Shown: positions 37,726-48,278 of the stretch, in pieces
How positions within the stretch are numbered: position 1 is the first letter of the stretch
Layout of the letters: each line of letters begins with the position of its first letter
Source of the DNA: Novosphingobium meiothermophilum
Lineage (GTDB): Bacteria; Pseudomonadota; Alphaproteobacteria; Sphingomonadales; Sphingomonadaceae
NCBI RefSeq assembly: GCF_003171715.1
Contig: NZ_QGHL01000007.1
Location: 558,001-622,000, forward strand
Length of the DNA stretch: 64,000 nt
Reading direction: 5' to 3'
Translations under genes and position numbers: made by a program
Notes under the pieces: generated by a model
What the model was told of the DNA's origin: nothing
The model's database searches: none
Seen by the model: only the letters and a program-made list of their open reading frames with translations

Positions 37726-37828
37726 CGATCTCTACCTGAAGCGCGCTTGCACGCCGGAACTGGAGGCCATGTAGGCGGGCAAACCTTTCGGTGCAAGCCG
37801 CTGGATCACCCGCCAGGCCGTTTGGCGC

Positions 37829-38599
37829 TCAGGCTTCGCCCGAACCGGCCGCAGCCACGATCGGCAGAAACGTCTCTGCCGTAAGGCTCGCGCCGCCAAC
37901 AAGAGCGCCATCGACACCCTCGGCCGCCAGCAGTTCGGCAGCATTGGCCGCATTCACCGAACCGCCGTAGAGAATGCGCACCGAGGACCCGGCTTCGCCA
38001 TAGGCTGCGTTCAGCCGTTCGCGGATGGCCGCATGCATGGCCACAACATCCTCCACCGCTGCCACCCGACCGGTGCCGATGGCCCAGACAGGTTCATAGG
38101 CAACGGCAATCCTGCCCAGGGCCAGCGCGTCGGCAAGGCCCTCGCCCTGCGGAAGCGACCGGTCCACCTGCCCGGCAACCACAGCCTCGGCCTTTCCGGC
38201 ATCGCGCTCGTCCAGCGTTTCGCCAACACAGATGATGACAGCCAGCCCCGCGGCAAGCGCCGCCTCGCCCTTTGCCCTGACAAGCGCGTCACTTTCGCCA
38301 TGGTCCTTGCGCCGCTCGCTGTGCCCGACGATCACGAAGTCGGCGCCCGCATCAACCAGCATGGCCGGCGAAACGTCGCCGGTATGCGCGCCCTTCGCCT
38401 CTGTGTGGCAATCCTGCCCACCAACGCCCATCGCCGTCACGGCCTCGCGCAGGGCGCCGATCAAGGTGAAGGGCGGCGCAAGCGCCACCTGCACGTCGGG
38501 ATAGCGCCCTGCGGCACGGTCGATCGCGCGGGCCTCGGCCAGCATGGCGCGCGTGCCGTTCATTTTCCAGTTGCCAACGATGTAGGGCCGATGCGGCAT
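37829..38599 (-). CDS. tpiA: Triosephosphate isomerase
   Basis: 256 aa from the ATG at 38599 (MPHRPYIVGNWKMNG). The TIM barrel catalytic residues are visible: Lys in GNWKMNG, His in VGHSERR and Glu in AYEPVWAIGTGR, followed by the phosphate-binding YGGSVNAANAAEL. It interconverts dihydroxyacetone phosphate and glyceraldehyde 3-phosphate. It is divergent from ppiD across a 240-base region in which no further gene was seen. Confidence 0.98.
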   Translation of the reverse strand: MPHRPYIVGNWKMNGTRAMLAEARAIDRAAGRYPDVQVALAPPFTLIGALREAVTAMGVGGQDCHTEAKGAHTGDVSPAMLVDAGADFVIVGHSERRKDHGESDALVRAKGEAALAAGLAVIICVGETLDERDAGKAEAVVAGQVDRSLPQGEGLADALALGRIAVAYEPVWAIGTGRVAAVEDVVAMHAAIRERLNAAYGEAGSSVRILYGGSVNAANAAELLAAEGVDGALVGGASLTAETFLPIVAAAGSGEA

Positions 38600-38839
38600 G
38601 ATATTGCGATTCCCCTGAAAATCCGTCTCGCACACAGGGTGCGACTGCGACCAGCGCATTGAGTCGGCGGGCGGCTATCAAACTATGCGTGATTCTGCAA
38701 AAGCCTGGATCGAAGGATCGGCACTCGCACCGGCAGAGCAACGCGGGCATTGCGGTGAAGCCGTTTGGCTCCTAAGGCAGGCGCAGTTGGCCTTTGACGG
38801 GGCCATGGCCTTATCCGAACAAGAGACGATCGCCCGAAA

Positions 38840-40780
38840 ATGCTCGGTTTTTTCCGCTCCGCGCTAAAGTCCCGCATCGGTGTTGCCGTTGCGCTCGTGT
38901 TTCTTGGGCTTATCGCCCTTGCCTTTGCCAGCGCCGATGTGACCGGAAGCGGCTTCGGCGGCATCGCCGGTGGTGACAGGGCGGCCAAAGTCGGCTCCGA
39001 GCGGCTGGGAACCGGAGAACTGGCCAAGGCGCTGACCAGTTCGTTCGAGCAGCAGCGGCAGGGCAAGCCCGGGCTGACGATGAAGGATTTTCTCGATGGG
39101 GGCGGGCTTGAAACAGTCCTGACCGGGATGACCGACCGGCTCGCGCTGACCGAATGGGGGCGCAAGAACGGCATGCTGGCCAGTGACCGCCTGATCGACA
39201 GCGAAATCGTCAAGATCAATGCCTTCCAGGGCGTGGACGGCAAGTTCAGCCAGCAGACCTACGAACAGCTTCTGGCCCAACGCGGACTGACCGACAAGCA
39301 GGTGCGCATCGATCTGGGGCAGGGTCTCGTGACCCGGCAAATCCTCCTTCCTGCCGCCTTCGGGGCGCAAATGGCTGGCGAAGCGGTGCAACGCTATGCC
39401 GCCCTGCTGACCGAACGGCGCACCGGCACGATCATCACGGTGCCGTCGCTGGCCTTTGCCCCGCCATCCCCGCCCGATGCGAAGACGCTCGAAGCGTTCT
39501 ACAAGGCCAACCGTTCGCGCTACATGCAGCCTGAGCGGCGCACGATCCGTTATGCGATCGTCGATGAAACCAGCCTGAAGGGCATTCCGGCGCCGACCGA
39601 AGCCGAAATAACCGAAAATTACCGCGCAAACACGGCGGTTTATGCCCCATCCGAGCAGCGCAGCGTAACGCAGGTAATCGTTCCGACGGAGGCCGCGGCC
39701 AAGGCGCTTCTGGCCGAGGCGAGCGCGAAGGGATCGCTCGATGCCGTCGCTCGCAGCAAGGGACTGGTGGCAAGCCAGCTCAGCGCGCAAACGCCCACGA
39801 CCCTTGCCAACCAGACGTCCAAAGCCGTCGCCGACGCAGCGTTTGCCGCGGCGCAGGGGGCGTTTGCCGCTCCTGCCAAATCGGGTCTTGGCTGGCATGT
39901 GGTGAAGGTCGACAAGGTTGACCGCAATCCCGGAAAGACTCTTGAACAGGCCCGCCCGGAGATCGTGAAGGCCCTTACTCTGGCAAAGCGGCGCAAGGCC
40001 CTTTCGGACCTTGCCGCGCAGGCAGAGCAGGAAGTCGATGGAGGAACCGGCCTTGCCGACGTGGCCAAGGCGCTCAATCTCACGCTTGCGACCACGCCGC
40101 CGCTGCGTGTGGATGGTTCGGTTCACGGCAAGCCGGGCGAACGCGTGGCTGAAGGTATCGCTCCGCTGGTACAGGCCGCGTTTGCGATGGAACGCGAAGG
40201 CGAAGCCCAGCTTGCCGAGTTGAAGGCCGGCGAACAGTTCGCCATTTTCGATGTCGGTGAAATCACGCCTGCAACCCCGGCACCGCTTGACGCCATCCGC
40301 GATGCGGTGATGCGCGACTGGGCAGTCGATCAGGGCGCCGCCAAGGCCAAGCAGGCTGCCGACAAGATCCTTGCCGCTCTCAACAAGGGCACCCCCCTTG
40401 CCGAGGCGATGAAGCTGGCCGGAGCGGCCCTTCCCGCGCCGCAGGCGGTTGACCTTCCGCGTCAGGCGCTCACGCAGATGAAGGGGCAGGTTCCGGCCCC
40501 CCTCGCCCTCATGTTTGCCATGGCAAAGGGCAGCAACAAGCGCCTTGAAGGCGCCGACAACGCAGGCTGGTATGTAGTGACGCTCAAGGACATCGTGCCG
40601 GGTGACGTAAAACGCTCGGACCCGGTCTTCACGCAGGCTTCGCGCGAGTTCAGCGACGATGTCGGAGCAGAGTATGCCGAACAGTTCCGTCTCGCCATCC
40701 GCAGGGACATTGGCGTGGAGCGCAATCAGGCGGGCATCACCGCTGTTCGCAACCAGTTGACCGGCGCCAACGCGCAGTAA
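38840..40780 (+). CDS. ppiD: Periplasmic peptidyl-prolyl isomerase / chaperone PpiD-SurA type
   Basis: 646 aa. A single N-terminal membrane anchor (IGVAVALVFLGLIALAF) is followed by a SurA-N-like chaperone region and a parvulin-like domain with GLGWHVVKVDKV near residue 355. PpiD is tethered to the inner membrane next to SecYEG and helps newly exported proteins fold. It lies 30 bases upstream of trpE. The linkage with tryptophan genes is a recurrent alphaproteobacterial synteny rather than a functional tie. Confidence 0.93.
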   Translation: MLGFFRSALKSRIGVAVALVFLGLIALAFASADVTGSGFGGIAGGDRAAKVGSERLGTGELAKALTSSFEQQRQGKPGLTMKDFLDGGGLETVLTGMTDRLALTEWGRKNGMLASDRLIDSEIVKINAFQGVDGKFSQQTYEQLLAQRGLTDKQVRIDLGQGLVTRQILLPAAFGAQMAGEAVQRYAALLTERRTGTIITVPSLAFAPPSPPDAKTLEAFYKANRSRYMQPERRTIRYAIVDETSLKGIPAPTEAEITENYRANTAVYAPSEQRSVTQVIVPTEAAAKALLAEASAKGSLDAVARSKGLVASQLSAQTPTTLANQTSKAVADAAFAAAQGAFAAPAKSGLGWHVVKVDKVDRNPGKTLEQARPEIVKALTLAKRRKALSDLAAQAEQEVDGGTGLADVAKALNLTLATTPPLRVDGSVHGKPGERVAEGIAPLVQAAFAMEREGEAQLAELKAGEQFAIFDVGEITPATPAPLDAIRDAVMRDWAVDQGAAKAKQAADKILAALNKGTPLAEAMKLAGAALPAPQAVDLPRQALTQMKGQVPAPLALMFAMAKGSNKRLEGADNAGWYVVTLKDIVPGDVKRSDPVFTQASREFSDDVGAEYAEQFRLAIRRDIGVERNQAGITAVRNQLTGANAQ

Positions 40781-40810
40781 TCCGCCCGCAGTGACGAACG
40801 AAGCCGACTG

Positions 40811-42355
40811 ATGAGCCCGACCGACATTATGACCCGGACCGAGCGCGATGCGGTGGAAAACCGCGACGAAGCGCTTGCCCTGCTCTCGCAAGGCAAGCCT
40901 GCGCTGATCTGGCGCAAGCTGATTGTCGATACGGAAACCCCGGTTGGTGCAGCGCTCAAGCTGATGGAAAGCGGGCGCGGTGATTTCCTTCTCGAATCCG
41001 TGCAGGGTGGCGAGGTCCGCGGACGCTACAGCCTGCTGGGGATAGACCCCGATCTCGTCTTTCGCGCCACCGGCACGCAGGCCGAGATCAACCGGATCTG
41101 GCGGCACGACAAGGCCGCCTTTGCGCCGCTGACCGGCGATGCCCTGTCAGAACTGCGCGCCCTTGTCGCAGCCTGCCGGATCGACGTTCCCGCAGCGCTG
41201 CCGCCCGCGCTTGCCTGTCTTGTCGGCTATTTCGGTTACGAGACGATCGGCCTTGTCGAGAAACTCCCGCGCGCCGCGCCGAGCGATCTTGTCCTGCCGG
41301 ACATGCTGTTTACCCGCCCTACCGTGGTCATGGTCTTCGATCGTCTGTCGGACGAGCTTTTTGCCATCGCGCCGATATGGGCTGAAGGGGGCAACCCGCA
41401 GCATCTGCTCGAAGCGGCCGCCGAACGCATCGACAACGCCTTGCGCAGGCTGGGCGATCCGGCACCGGCCGACGCCCGGCTTGCCCAGAGCATCGACATC
41501 AGCCCGCAGCCGGTCATGGCCGCGGCCGACTATGCGCGGATGGTGACGCGGGCGAAGGACTACATCGAGGCTGGCGACATCTTTCAGGTGGTTCTTGCCC
41601 AGCGCTTTACCACACCTTTCCCGCTTCCGCCGGTCGCGCTCTACCGTGCCCTGCGCCGGGTCAACCCATCACCGTTCCTTTATTTTCTCGACATGCCGGG
41701 CTTTGCCCTGACCGGCTCCAGCCCGGAAATCCTCGTCCGTATCCGCAATGGCGAAGTTACCATCCGTCCGATCGCCGGAACCCGCCCGCGCGGCAAGACC
41801 GCCGAGGAAGACCGTGCCAACGAGGAATCGCTGCTTGCCGATCCCAAGGAACGCGCCGAACACCTCATGCTGCTCGATCTTGGCCGCAACGACGTAGGAA
41901 GGGTGGCAAAAGCCGGCACCGTCAAGGTGACGGAAAGCTACACGGTCGAACGCTACAGCCACGTGATGCACATCGTCTCGAACGTGGTCGGCCAGCTCGA
42001 CACGAGCCGCGCCGACAGTGTCGATGCTCTCTTTGCGGGTTTTCCCGCTGGCACGGTCAGCGGCGCACCCAAGGTCCGCGCCTGCGAGATCATCGCAGAG
42101 CTGGAGCCGGAAACCCGCGGCGCTTATGCGGGCGGGGTCGGCTATTTCGCTCCCGATGGGTCGGTCGACAGTTGCATCGTCCTGCGCACCGGCATCCTCA
42201 AGGATGGGGTGCTCCACGTTCAGGCAGGAGCAGGCATCGTCGCGGATTCCGACCCGGCCTACGAACAGCGCGAATGCGAGGCCAAGAGCGGCGCGCTCTT
42301 CGCTGCCGCGCGCGAGGCGATCCGTGTCGCCACACAGGCCAAGTTCGGGCAGTAG
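40811..42355 (+). CDS. trpE: Anthranilate synthase component I
   Basis: 514 aa from the ATG at 40811. The N-terminal Trp-feedback region has LLESVQGGEVRGRYSLLG. The C-terminal chorismate-binding domain has PSPFLYFLDMPGFALTGSSPE, IAGTRPRGKTAEED and LLDLGRNDVGRV. With TrpG it converts chorismate and glutamine to anthranilate. The next gene, trpG, begins 6 bases after the stop. No leader peptide or attenuator was seen in the short gap after ppiD. Confidence 0.98.
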   Translation: MSPTDIMTRTERDAVENRDEALALLSQGKPALIWRKLIVDTETPVGAALKLMESGRGDFLLESVQGGEVRGRYSLLGIDPDLVFRATGTQAEINRIWRHDKAAFAPLTGDALSELRALVAACRIDVPAALPPALACLVGYFGYETIGLVEKLPRAAPSDLVLPDMLFTRPTVVMVFDRLSDELFAIAPIWAEGGNPQHLLEAAAERIDNALRRLGDPAPADARLAQSIDISPQPVMAAADYARMVTRAKDYIEAGDIFQVVLAQRFTTPFPLPPVALYRALRRVNPSPFLYFLDMPGFALTGSSPEILVRIRNGEVTIRPIAGTRPRGKTAEEDRANEESLLADPKERAEHLMLLDLGRNDVGRVAKAGTVKVTESYTVERYSHVMHIVSNVVGQLDTSRADSVDALFAGFPAGTVSGAPKVRACEIIAELEPETRGAYAGGVGYFAPDGSVDSCIVLRTGILKDGVLHVQAGAGIVADSDPAYEQRECEAKSGALFAAAREAIRVATQAKFGQ

Positions 42356-42361
42356 GCAGCC

Positions 42362-42949
42362 ATGATCCTCGTCATCGACAATTACGACAGTTTTACCTGG
42401 AACCTCGTCCATTACCTGATGGAGATGGGCGCGGAGGTTGAGGTCGTGCGCAATGATGCGCTCAGCGCCGATCAGGCGATCAGATCCGGCGCGCAAGGGT
42501 TCCTGCTATCGCCCGGTCCCTGCACGCCGAACGAGGCCGGTATCAGCCTCGATCTGGTAGGCGCGGCGGCCGATGCGGGGCTGCCCTTGCTGGGGGTCTG
42601 CCTTGGGCACCAGTCCATCGGGCAATACTTTGGCGGCAAGGTGGTGCGCGGCGGGCTGATGCACGGCAAGACTTCCCCGGTCACGCACGATGGCACCGGC
42701 GTTTTCGAAGGGCTGCCCAGCCCGTTCATCGCCACGCGCTATCACTCCCTGATCGTGACGGACATTCCCGATTGCCTTGCGGTCAACGCGCAGTCGGACG
42801 ATACGCACGTCATGGGCTTTCGCCATGTCTCGCTGCCGATCCACGGCGTGCAGTTCCACCCTGAAAGCATCGCCACCGAGCACGGCCATGCCATGATCGG
42901 CAATTTCCTGAAGCTGTGCGGTATCAGCACCAATCCGGTTCCGGCATGA
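42362..42949 (+). CDS. trpG: Anthranilate synthase component II (glutamine amidotransferase)
   Basis: 195 aa, class I amidotransferase. It starts [19 protein letters not shown]. The oxyanion motif is [13 protein letters not shown], the nucleophile Cys is in [11 protein letters not shown], and the His-x-Glu pair is in [14 protein letters not shown]. It supplies ammonia to TrpE. Its stop overlaps the trpD start (ATGA). The same protein type can also serve as PabA, so dual use in folate synthesis is possible. Confidence 0.98.
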   Translation: MILVIDNYDSFTWNLVHYLMEMGAEVEVVRNDALSADQAIRSGAQGFLLSPGPCTPNEAGISLDLVGAAADAGLPLLGVCLGHQSIGQYFGGKVVRGGLMHGKTSPVTHDGTGVFEGLPSPFIATRYHSLIVTDIPDCLAVNAQSDDTHVMGFRHVSLPIHGVQFHPESIATEHGHAMIGNFLKLCGISTNPVPA

Positions 42950-43938
42950 TGCGGCTGCCGTCGCCTGCGCAACCGCTTGAGGAAGCCGAAGCCGAGGAAG
43001 CCTTCGGCGCGATCCTTGATGGCACCGTGGGCGACGAAGACATCGCGCAATTTCTGGTTGCCCTGTCCGACCGTGGCGAGACGGCAGGCGAAATTGCCGG
43101 TGCCGCGCGCGCCATGCGCGCCCGCATGATCCCGATCAGCGCTCCGGCCAATGCCATGGATGTGTGCGGCACGGGTGGAGACGGCCATCATACGCTCAAC
43201 GTATCCACTGCGGTCAGCCTCGTCGTGGCCGCGTGCGGCGTGCCCGTGGCCAAGCACGGCAACCGCGCCGCCAGTTCCAAGGCCGGGGCGGCCGATACAC
43301 TCGAAGCGCTTGGCCTGAACCTCGATCGTGCGGCCGAAACGGCGGAGAGCACGCTCAACGATCTGGGCATCTGTTTTCTGTTTGCCGCGCGGCACCATCC
43401 GGCCATGGGCCGCATCATGCCCATCCGCAAGGCGCTGGGGCGGCGCACGATCTTCAACCTCATGGGGCCGCTTGCCAACCCGGCAGGCGTGCGCCGTCAG
43501 CTTGTGGGCATTGCCCGCCCGGCCTATGTGCCCATCTATGCCGACGCGCTGAGCCGCCTTGGCACCGACCACGCGATGGTCGTCTCCGGCGACGAGGGCC
43601 TTGACGAACTCAGCCTAGCGGGCGGCAACGAACTGACCGAAGTGCGCGGCACCAATCTTGCCATGCGCCGCGTCCACCCGGCCGACGCCGGGCTGGGGCG
43701 CGCGCCTGTCGACGCGATCCGGGGCGGCGATCCGGCGCACAACGCCGCCGCCCTGCGCGCATTGCTGCTGGGTGAGGAAGGCCCTTACCGCGATGCCGTC
43801 CTGTTCAATGCCGCGGCCGCCCTGATCGTGGCGGGCGAGGCGCGCGATTGGCATGAAGGGGTCGAGGAGGCCGCGGAGGCGATCGACAAGGGCCTTGCCA
43901 ACGCCTTGCTCAACTGTTGGATCGCGGCGCTTCAGTAA
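42946..43938 (+). CDS. trpD: Anthranilate phosphoribosyltransferase
   Basis: 330 aa from the ATG at 42946, overlapping trpG; a second ATG follows immediately at 42949. The PRPP-binding [14 protein letters not shown], the [21 protein letters not shown] segment and the [21 protein letters not shown] motif are all present. It joins anthranilate and PRPP, the second step of the tryptophan branch. The gene continues the trpE-G-D-C order found in alphaproteobacteria. Confidence 0.98.
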   Translation: MMRLPSPAQPLEEAEAEEAFGAILDGTVGDEDIAQFLVALSDRGETAGEIAGAARAMRARMIPISAPANAMDVCGTGGDGHHTLNVSTAVSLVVAACGVPVAKHGNRAASSKAGAADTLEALGLNLDRAAETAESTLNDLGICFLFAARHHPAMGRIMPIRKALGRRTIFNLMGPLANPAGVRRQLVGIARPAYVPIYADALSRLGTDHAMVVSGDEGLDELSLAGGNELTEVRGTNLAMRRVHPADAGLGRAPVDAIRGGDPAHNAAALRALLLGEEGPYRDAVLFNAAAALIVAGEARDWHEGVEEAAEAIDKGLANALLNCWIAALQ

Positions 43939-43987
43939 GTCCCCGCCCCGTGAAATCCTGCGACAAGACACGCCTGAAGGTGCCGCA

Positions 43988-44776
43988 ATGACCGATATGC
44001 TGACCGAAATCTGCGATACGAAACGCGCCGAAGTCGCCGCCCGCAAGGCCGCCGTATCCACCGCCGATCTTGCCGCCCGCGCCAGCGCGCAGGGTGCGCC
44101 GCGCGGGTTCGAGGCGGCACTGCGCGCGAAGGCCGCCACCGGTTATGCCCTTATCGCCGAAATCAAGAAGGCCAGCCCTTCCAAGGGCCTGATCCGCAAC
44201 GATTTTCAGCCCGCGGCCCATGCCCGTGCCTATCAGGCAGGCGGCGCCACCTGTCTCTCGGTCCTCACCGACACCCCCTATTTTCAGGGGCACGAGGACT
44301 ATCTTGTCGAAGCCCGGTCGGCTTGCACCCTCCCGGTCATCCGCAAGGATTTCATGGTCGATCCGTGGCAGTGCCTTGAAGCGCGCGCAATGGGCGCCGA
44401 TGCCATTCTCATCATCGCAGCCTGCCTGTCTGACCAGCAGATGGCGGAAATTGAAGCAGCGGCCCTTGAACAGGGGATGGACGCACTTGTCGAAGTGCAT
44501 GACGAACAGGAAATGGAGCGGGCCAGCCGCCTGAAATCGCGGCTGATCGGCGTCAACAACCGCGATCTCAAGCGCTTTGTCACCGATCTTGCGACAACAG
44601 AACGTCTTGCTCCGCTCACCCCCGATGGCGCGCTGCTGGTCAGCGAAAGCGGCATCAACACCCATGCCGATCTTCAACGCATCGAAAGGTGGGGCGCGCG
44701 CACGTTCCTTGTGGGCGAAAGCCTGATGCGTCAGGATGATGTGGAGGCGGCCACGCGAGCATTGCTGGGCGGCTGA
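43988..44776 (+). CDS. trpC: Indole-3-glycerol phosphate synthase
   Basis: 262 aa from the ATG at 43988. The frame opens earlier but those codons overlap trpD. It has the TIM-barrel motifs [52 protein letters not shown] and LLVSESGI. It closes the indole ring from CdRP. It is not fused to TrpF. It is followed after 34 bases by the converging DUF2189 gene. Confidence 0.98.
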   Translation: MTDMLTEICDTKRAEVAARKAAVSTADLAARASAQGAPRGFEAALRAKAATGYALIAEIKKASPSKGLIRNDFQPAAHARAYQAGGATCLSVLTDTPYFQGHEDYLVEARSACTLPVIRKDFMVDPWQCLEARAMGADAILIIAACLSDQQMAEIEAAALEQGMDALVEVHDEQEMERASRLKSRLIGVNNRDLKRFVTDLATTERLAPLTPDGALLVSESGINTHADLQRIERWGARTFLVGESLMRQDDVEAATRALLGG

Positions 44777-44793
44777 CACCGCCCGGCACGCCA

Positions 44794-44819
44794 GCGTTCA
44801 GGCCGGGCGTTCAGGCCGG
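44794..44819. repeat. Tandem 13-bp direct repeat at the convergent trpC/DUF2189 ends
   Basis: GCGTTCAGGCCGG occurs twice back to back (44794-44806 and 44807-44819). The second copy contains the stop codon of the DUF2189 gene, read on the minus strand. It probably arose by replication slippage. Confidence 0.85.
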
Positions 44820-45599
44820 GCTGACCACGCGCCGGTAAAGGTGCCATGTCGCATGGGCCAGCACCGGCAGCACCACCAGCAGCCCAAGAAACAACGGAAG
44901 CAGCGCAACCAGCAGCAGCGCCGCGATCACGGCTGCCCAGACCAGCATGACAAAGCCGTTGCAGCGGATAGTGGCAAGGCTGGTGATGATCGCGGTCAGG
45001 AAGTCCACCTCGCGGTCGACCAGCATCGGCAGGCTGATGACGGTTATGGCATAGAAGGCCAGCGCCATGATTGCGCCAACCATGGTGCCCACGACGAGCA
45101 TGGCGATGCCTGCCGTGGTGCCGAAAAGCGCCAGTGATTCGGTGCCGATCCCGGATTCGGCGAGAAAGATCGCGAAGATGCCATGGGCCACCATGAGCCA
45201 GAAGCCGAATGCCACAAACACGATCACGCCCATCGAAATGATCTGCTCGTCCCCGCGCCCGCGCAGCGCGCCAAGCACGGCCGCCCAGCGCATCGGCTCG
45301 CCGCTTTCCCGCCGTCGGCTCACTTCGTAAAGTCCCACGGCCACGAACGGCGCGAGCAGGGGAAAGCCCGCTGCCGCAGGCACCAGCCACGCCACCTGCC
45401 CGCCGCGAAACAGCACCGCCCAGATGAGCAGGCCCGCCACGACATAGATCCCGCCGAAGAACAGCCCGAAAACCGGACAGGCCGCAAAATCGCGCCAGCC
45501 CGCCAGAAGCGCCGCGCGCAGATCCTGAAGCGCGAGATCCCGCGCCACAGTTACCGGCGCAACCGGCGAACGCGCCCCTTCCTGAACCACCTCACCCAT
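44811..45599 (-). CDS. DUF2189 integral membrane protein
   Basis: 262 aa from the ATG at 45599, with AGGAG eight bases upstream. It has about six hydrophobic helices (GLFFGGIYVVAGLLIWAVLF, AWLVPAAAGFPLLAPFVAVGLYE, a block at MGVIVFVAFGFWLMVAHGIF, GIAMLVVGTMVGAIMALAFYAI and a C-terminal pair), with the family-like ISLPMLVDREVDFLTAI. Its function is unknown. In other bacteria members sit near cytochrome or respiratory genes; here none is present. Confidence 0.88.
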   Translation of the reverse strand: MGEVVQEGARSPVAPVTVARDLALQDLRAALLAGWRDFAACPVFGLFFGGIYVVAGLLIWAVLFRGGQVAWLVPAAAGFPLLAPFVAVGLYEVSRRRESGEPMRWAAVLGALRGRGDEQIISMGVIVFVAFGFWLMVAHGIFAIFLAESGIGTESLALFGTTAGIAMLVVGTMVGAIMALAFYAITVISLPMLVDREVDFLTAIITSLATIRCNGFVMLVWAAVIAALLLVALLPLFLGLLVVLPVLAHATWHLYRRVVSPA

Positions 45600-45704
45600 G
45601 GCCCAAACTCCTGCAATCCAATCCCGGTGCAAAAGGTGCGGCAATTGTGATCCAAGGGCAAGCGCGACTGACCGGCGATGAACGGCCCGCGGTCGGACGG
45701 CACC

Positions 45705-48278
45705 CTAAAGTTCACGCAGGGCCTGGGCCGGCCGCGTGCGCAGCAGGCCAAGCGAGCCGCCCACCGCAAGAGCCATGATCAGCCCCACGCCCGCCGCCAG
45801 CACGCCCAGAATGCGCGGCCAGTCCGGCAACCAGTCGAACTCGAACAGCCAGACCACGATGGCCCACGCCACCCCGCTCCCCAGAAGCAGCGCCAGCAGC
45901 GCAAGGATGGCGCCCAGCAGCAGGTATTCGGCCAGAAGCAAGGCCAGAAGCTGCCTGCGGCTTGCCCCCAGCACCCGCAGGATCACGTTGTCATAGGTCT
46001 TTCGCTCACGCGCGGCGGCGATCGCACCTGCCAGCACCGCCATGCCGGAAAGCACCGCAACGCTCGCCGCTGCAAGAATGGCCGTGCTCATCTGGCCGAG
46101 AATTGCGCGTGCCTGCCCCAGCACCGGACCGATCTCGATCACCGAACTGGAAGGCAGCGCCTTTACCAGACCGCCAAGGATGGCCGCGCGCGTCGCGGCG
46201 ATCTTTTCGCCTTCGGGCAGGCTGATCGTGGCGGCAAGGTTGTGCGGCGCATCGGCAATGGCATTCGGGCTGAACACGAGCACATAGTTGAAGCCCATGT
46301 TCTCCCAGTCGATCCGGCGGAAGGAAGCAATCCGCGCGCTGCGCTCAACCCCCAGAATGGAAACGGATATCCGGTCGCCAAGTCTCAGGTCCAGCGCGGC
46401 GCGCAGATCATCGTCAACCGATACCAGCGGTTCGCCCGCATAGTCCCTTGGCCACCACTGCCCCTCGGTCAGGACATTTCCCTGCGGAACTTCGTCGGCA
46501 TAGGTAAGGCCCCGGTCCCCGCGCAGGGGCCATGCGTTTTCCGGGATCTCCTTGAGATCGGCAACCCGCGTCATCCGGCCTTCCGGACCATAGGCGACGA
46601 TGCTTCCGCGAAGCGCCGGAACCTTGCGGATTTCCGCGTCCGGTGCCGCGGAACGGATGATCGCATCGAAAGCCGCAACCCTCTCCTGCGGCAGATCGAG
46701 AACGAAATAGTCGGGCGCCCGGTTCGGCACGCGGCGCACGATATTGCCATCAAGACTCGTCTGGACCGCCGCGAGCAGCACGAACGCCGATAGACCGAAG
46801 CCAAGTGCCACGACCAGCGCCGATGTCTGCGCGCCGGGGCGGTGGAGATTGGCAAGCGCCATGCGGGAAATCGCACCTCTCGGCCGGGGCAAGTGCGCTG
46901 CGATCCGGGCGATTGCCCAGCCCAGCCCCGATAGCAGAAGAAACAGCGCGGCCGCTCCGCCAAGAAAGCCCGCGGCAAGGAGTTTCTGCGGCGCAGTCAG
47001 CACGGCCAATGCCGCAATTCCCCCCAGCCCGGCGACGACCGGCAACAGGGCGCCGCGCCAGCCCCCCGCCAGAGGGCTGATCCGCGCCCGCATCAGCGCC
47101 ATGGCCGGAAACGCGCGTGCGCGCACGAGCGGCGGGGCAGCAAAGGTCAGTGCGATCAACGCCCCGTAGGCCGCCGCCACGGCCAGCGCGGGAACATCGA
47201 CGACAAGACCCGTCTCGACCGGAAGCAGCCCCTGCAAGGCCCTTCCGATCAGGGGGGTCACGCTCACCCCGATGACCAGCCCGGCCAGGATCGCCAGCGC
47301 CGAGGCCACGGCAAGTTGCAAAAGATAGATGCGTGCGATGTCCCGGCTCGATGCGCCAAGGATCTTCAGCGTTGCGATGGAGCCGCGCCGCGCTTCGAGA
47401 TAGGAATTGACTCCGTTGCCGATACCGATGCCCGCAATCGCCAGTGCCGCCAGCGCCACCAGCACCAGAAACTGGCCCATGCGCGAAACGAACCGGTCCA
47501 GACCCGGCGATGCCTTCTCCCGCGTGCGCACTTCATACCCGGCGAGCGGAAAACGCGCCTTGATGCCCTCGCCCAGCGCCGCAGGATCGGCCCCGTCAGC
47601 AAGCCGCAACCGCAACTTCCATCGCACCATCGAACCGGGCTGCACCAGCTTGGAGGCTTCGAGCGCTTCGCGGCTGATGATGACAGTAGGCCCCAGCGAG
47701 AAACCTTCGGCCAGTCTGTCCGGTTCGGCGGCAATGATGCCCCCAACCTTGAGCGATGCTTCCCCCACAAGCAGCGCGTCGCCCATCTTCACACCAAGCC
47801 GATCGGCAACGCCCGGTGCAATCCATGCCGTCATGCCCGTGGGCGCGCCCGCTTCGCGGACCGTGGCCGCTGATGCGCTGTCCTGAAGCGTGAAACGGCC
47901 ATAAAGCGGCCAGCGGGCGTCAACAGCCTTCAGTTCCACAGGCGTGGTGCGGGTCTGCTCGCCCGGCAAACGTGCCATGGCCTGAAGCCTCGCGCCTTCG
48001 GAAAGCTCGCCCAGCGCGGCAATCGCGGCCCGCTCCTCAGGCGCTGGCGTGCGCGCGGCAAGCGTGAACTCCAGGTCGGCGCCAAGCATTTCCCTCCCGC
48101 GCGCAACCAGTTCGCGCTCGATCGCGCCGGTCAGCGTGCCGATTGCCGCCAGCGCCGCAGTGCCCAGCACCAGACAGACCAGCAGCAGCCGCAGACCCTT
48201 GAACCGCCAGTCCAGCCCGCGCCGTGCGATTCGCCAAGCCGCGCGCCACGTCAGCGCCGAGTCCGCGGCCTCGCTCAT
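45705..48278 (-). CDS. ABC exporter permease with FtsX-like domains (YbbP family)
   Basis: 857 aa from the ATG at 48278, overlapping the ATPase stop (ATGA). It has a first membrane helix (LRLLLVCLVLGTAALAAIGTL), a large periplasmic region, and two FtsX-type groups of helices, one in the middle (FLVLVALAALAIAGIGIGNGVN) and one at the C-terminus ending in ALREL. The size and arrangement match E. coli YbbP, whose ATPase is YbbA. The substrate is unknown; lipoprotein or lysophospholipid handling is often suggested. Confidence 0.9.
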   Translation of the reverse strand: MSEAADSALTWRAAWRIARRGLDWRFKGLRLLLVCLVLGTAALAAIGTLTGAIERELVARGREMLGADLEFTLAARTPAPEERAAIAALGELSEGARLQAMARLPGEQTRTTPVELKAVDARWPLYGRFTLQDSASAATVREAGAPTGMTAWIAPGVADRLGVKMGDALLVGEASLKVGGIIAAEPDRLAEGFSLGPTVIISREALEASKLVQPGSMVRWKLRLRLADGADPAALGEGIKARFPLAGYEVRTREKASPGLDRFVSRMGQFLVLVALAALAIAGIGIGNGVNSYLEARRGSIATLKILGASSRDIARIYLLQLAVASALAILAGLVIGVSVTPLIGRALQGLLPVETGLVVDVPALAVAAAYGALIALTFAAPPLVRARAFPAMALMRARISPLAGGWRGALLPVVAGLGGIAALAVLTAPQKLLAAGFLGGAAALFLLLSGLGWAIARIAAHLPRPRGAISRMALANLHRPGAQTSALVVALGFGLSAFVLLAAVQTSLDGNIVRRVPNRAPDYFVLDLPQERVAAFDAIIRSAAPDAEIRKVPALRGSIVAYGPEGRMTRVADLKEIPENAWPLRGDRGLTYADEVPQGNVLTEGQWWPRDYAGEPLVSVDDDLRAALDLRLGDRISVSILGVERSARIASFRRIDWENMGFNYVLVFSPNAIADAPHNLAATISLPEGEKIAATRAAILGGLVKALPSSSVIEIGPVLGQARAILGQMSTAILAAASVAVLSGMAVLAGAIAAARERKTYDNVILRVLGASRRQLLALLLAEYLLLGAILALLALLLGSGVAWAIVVWLFEFDWLPDWPRILGVLAAGVGLIMALAVGGSLGLLRTRPAQALREL

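Noticed and set aside
40781..40810. Possible trp attenuator before trpE
   Set aside because: The gap after ppiD is only 30 bases with no Trp-rich leader peptide or alternative hairpins.
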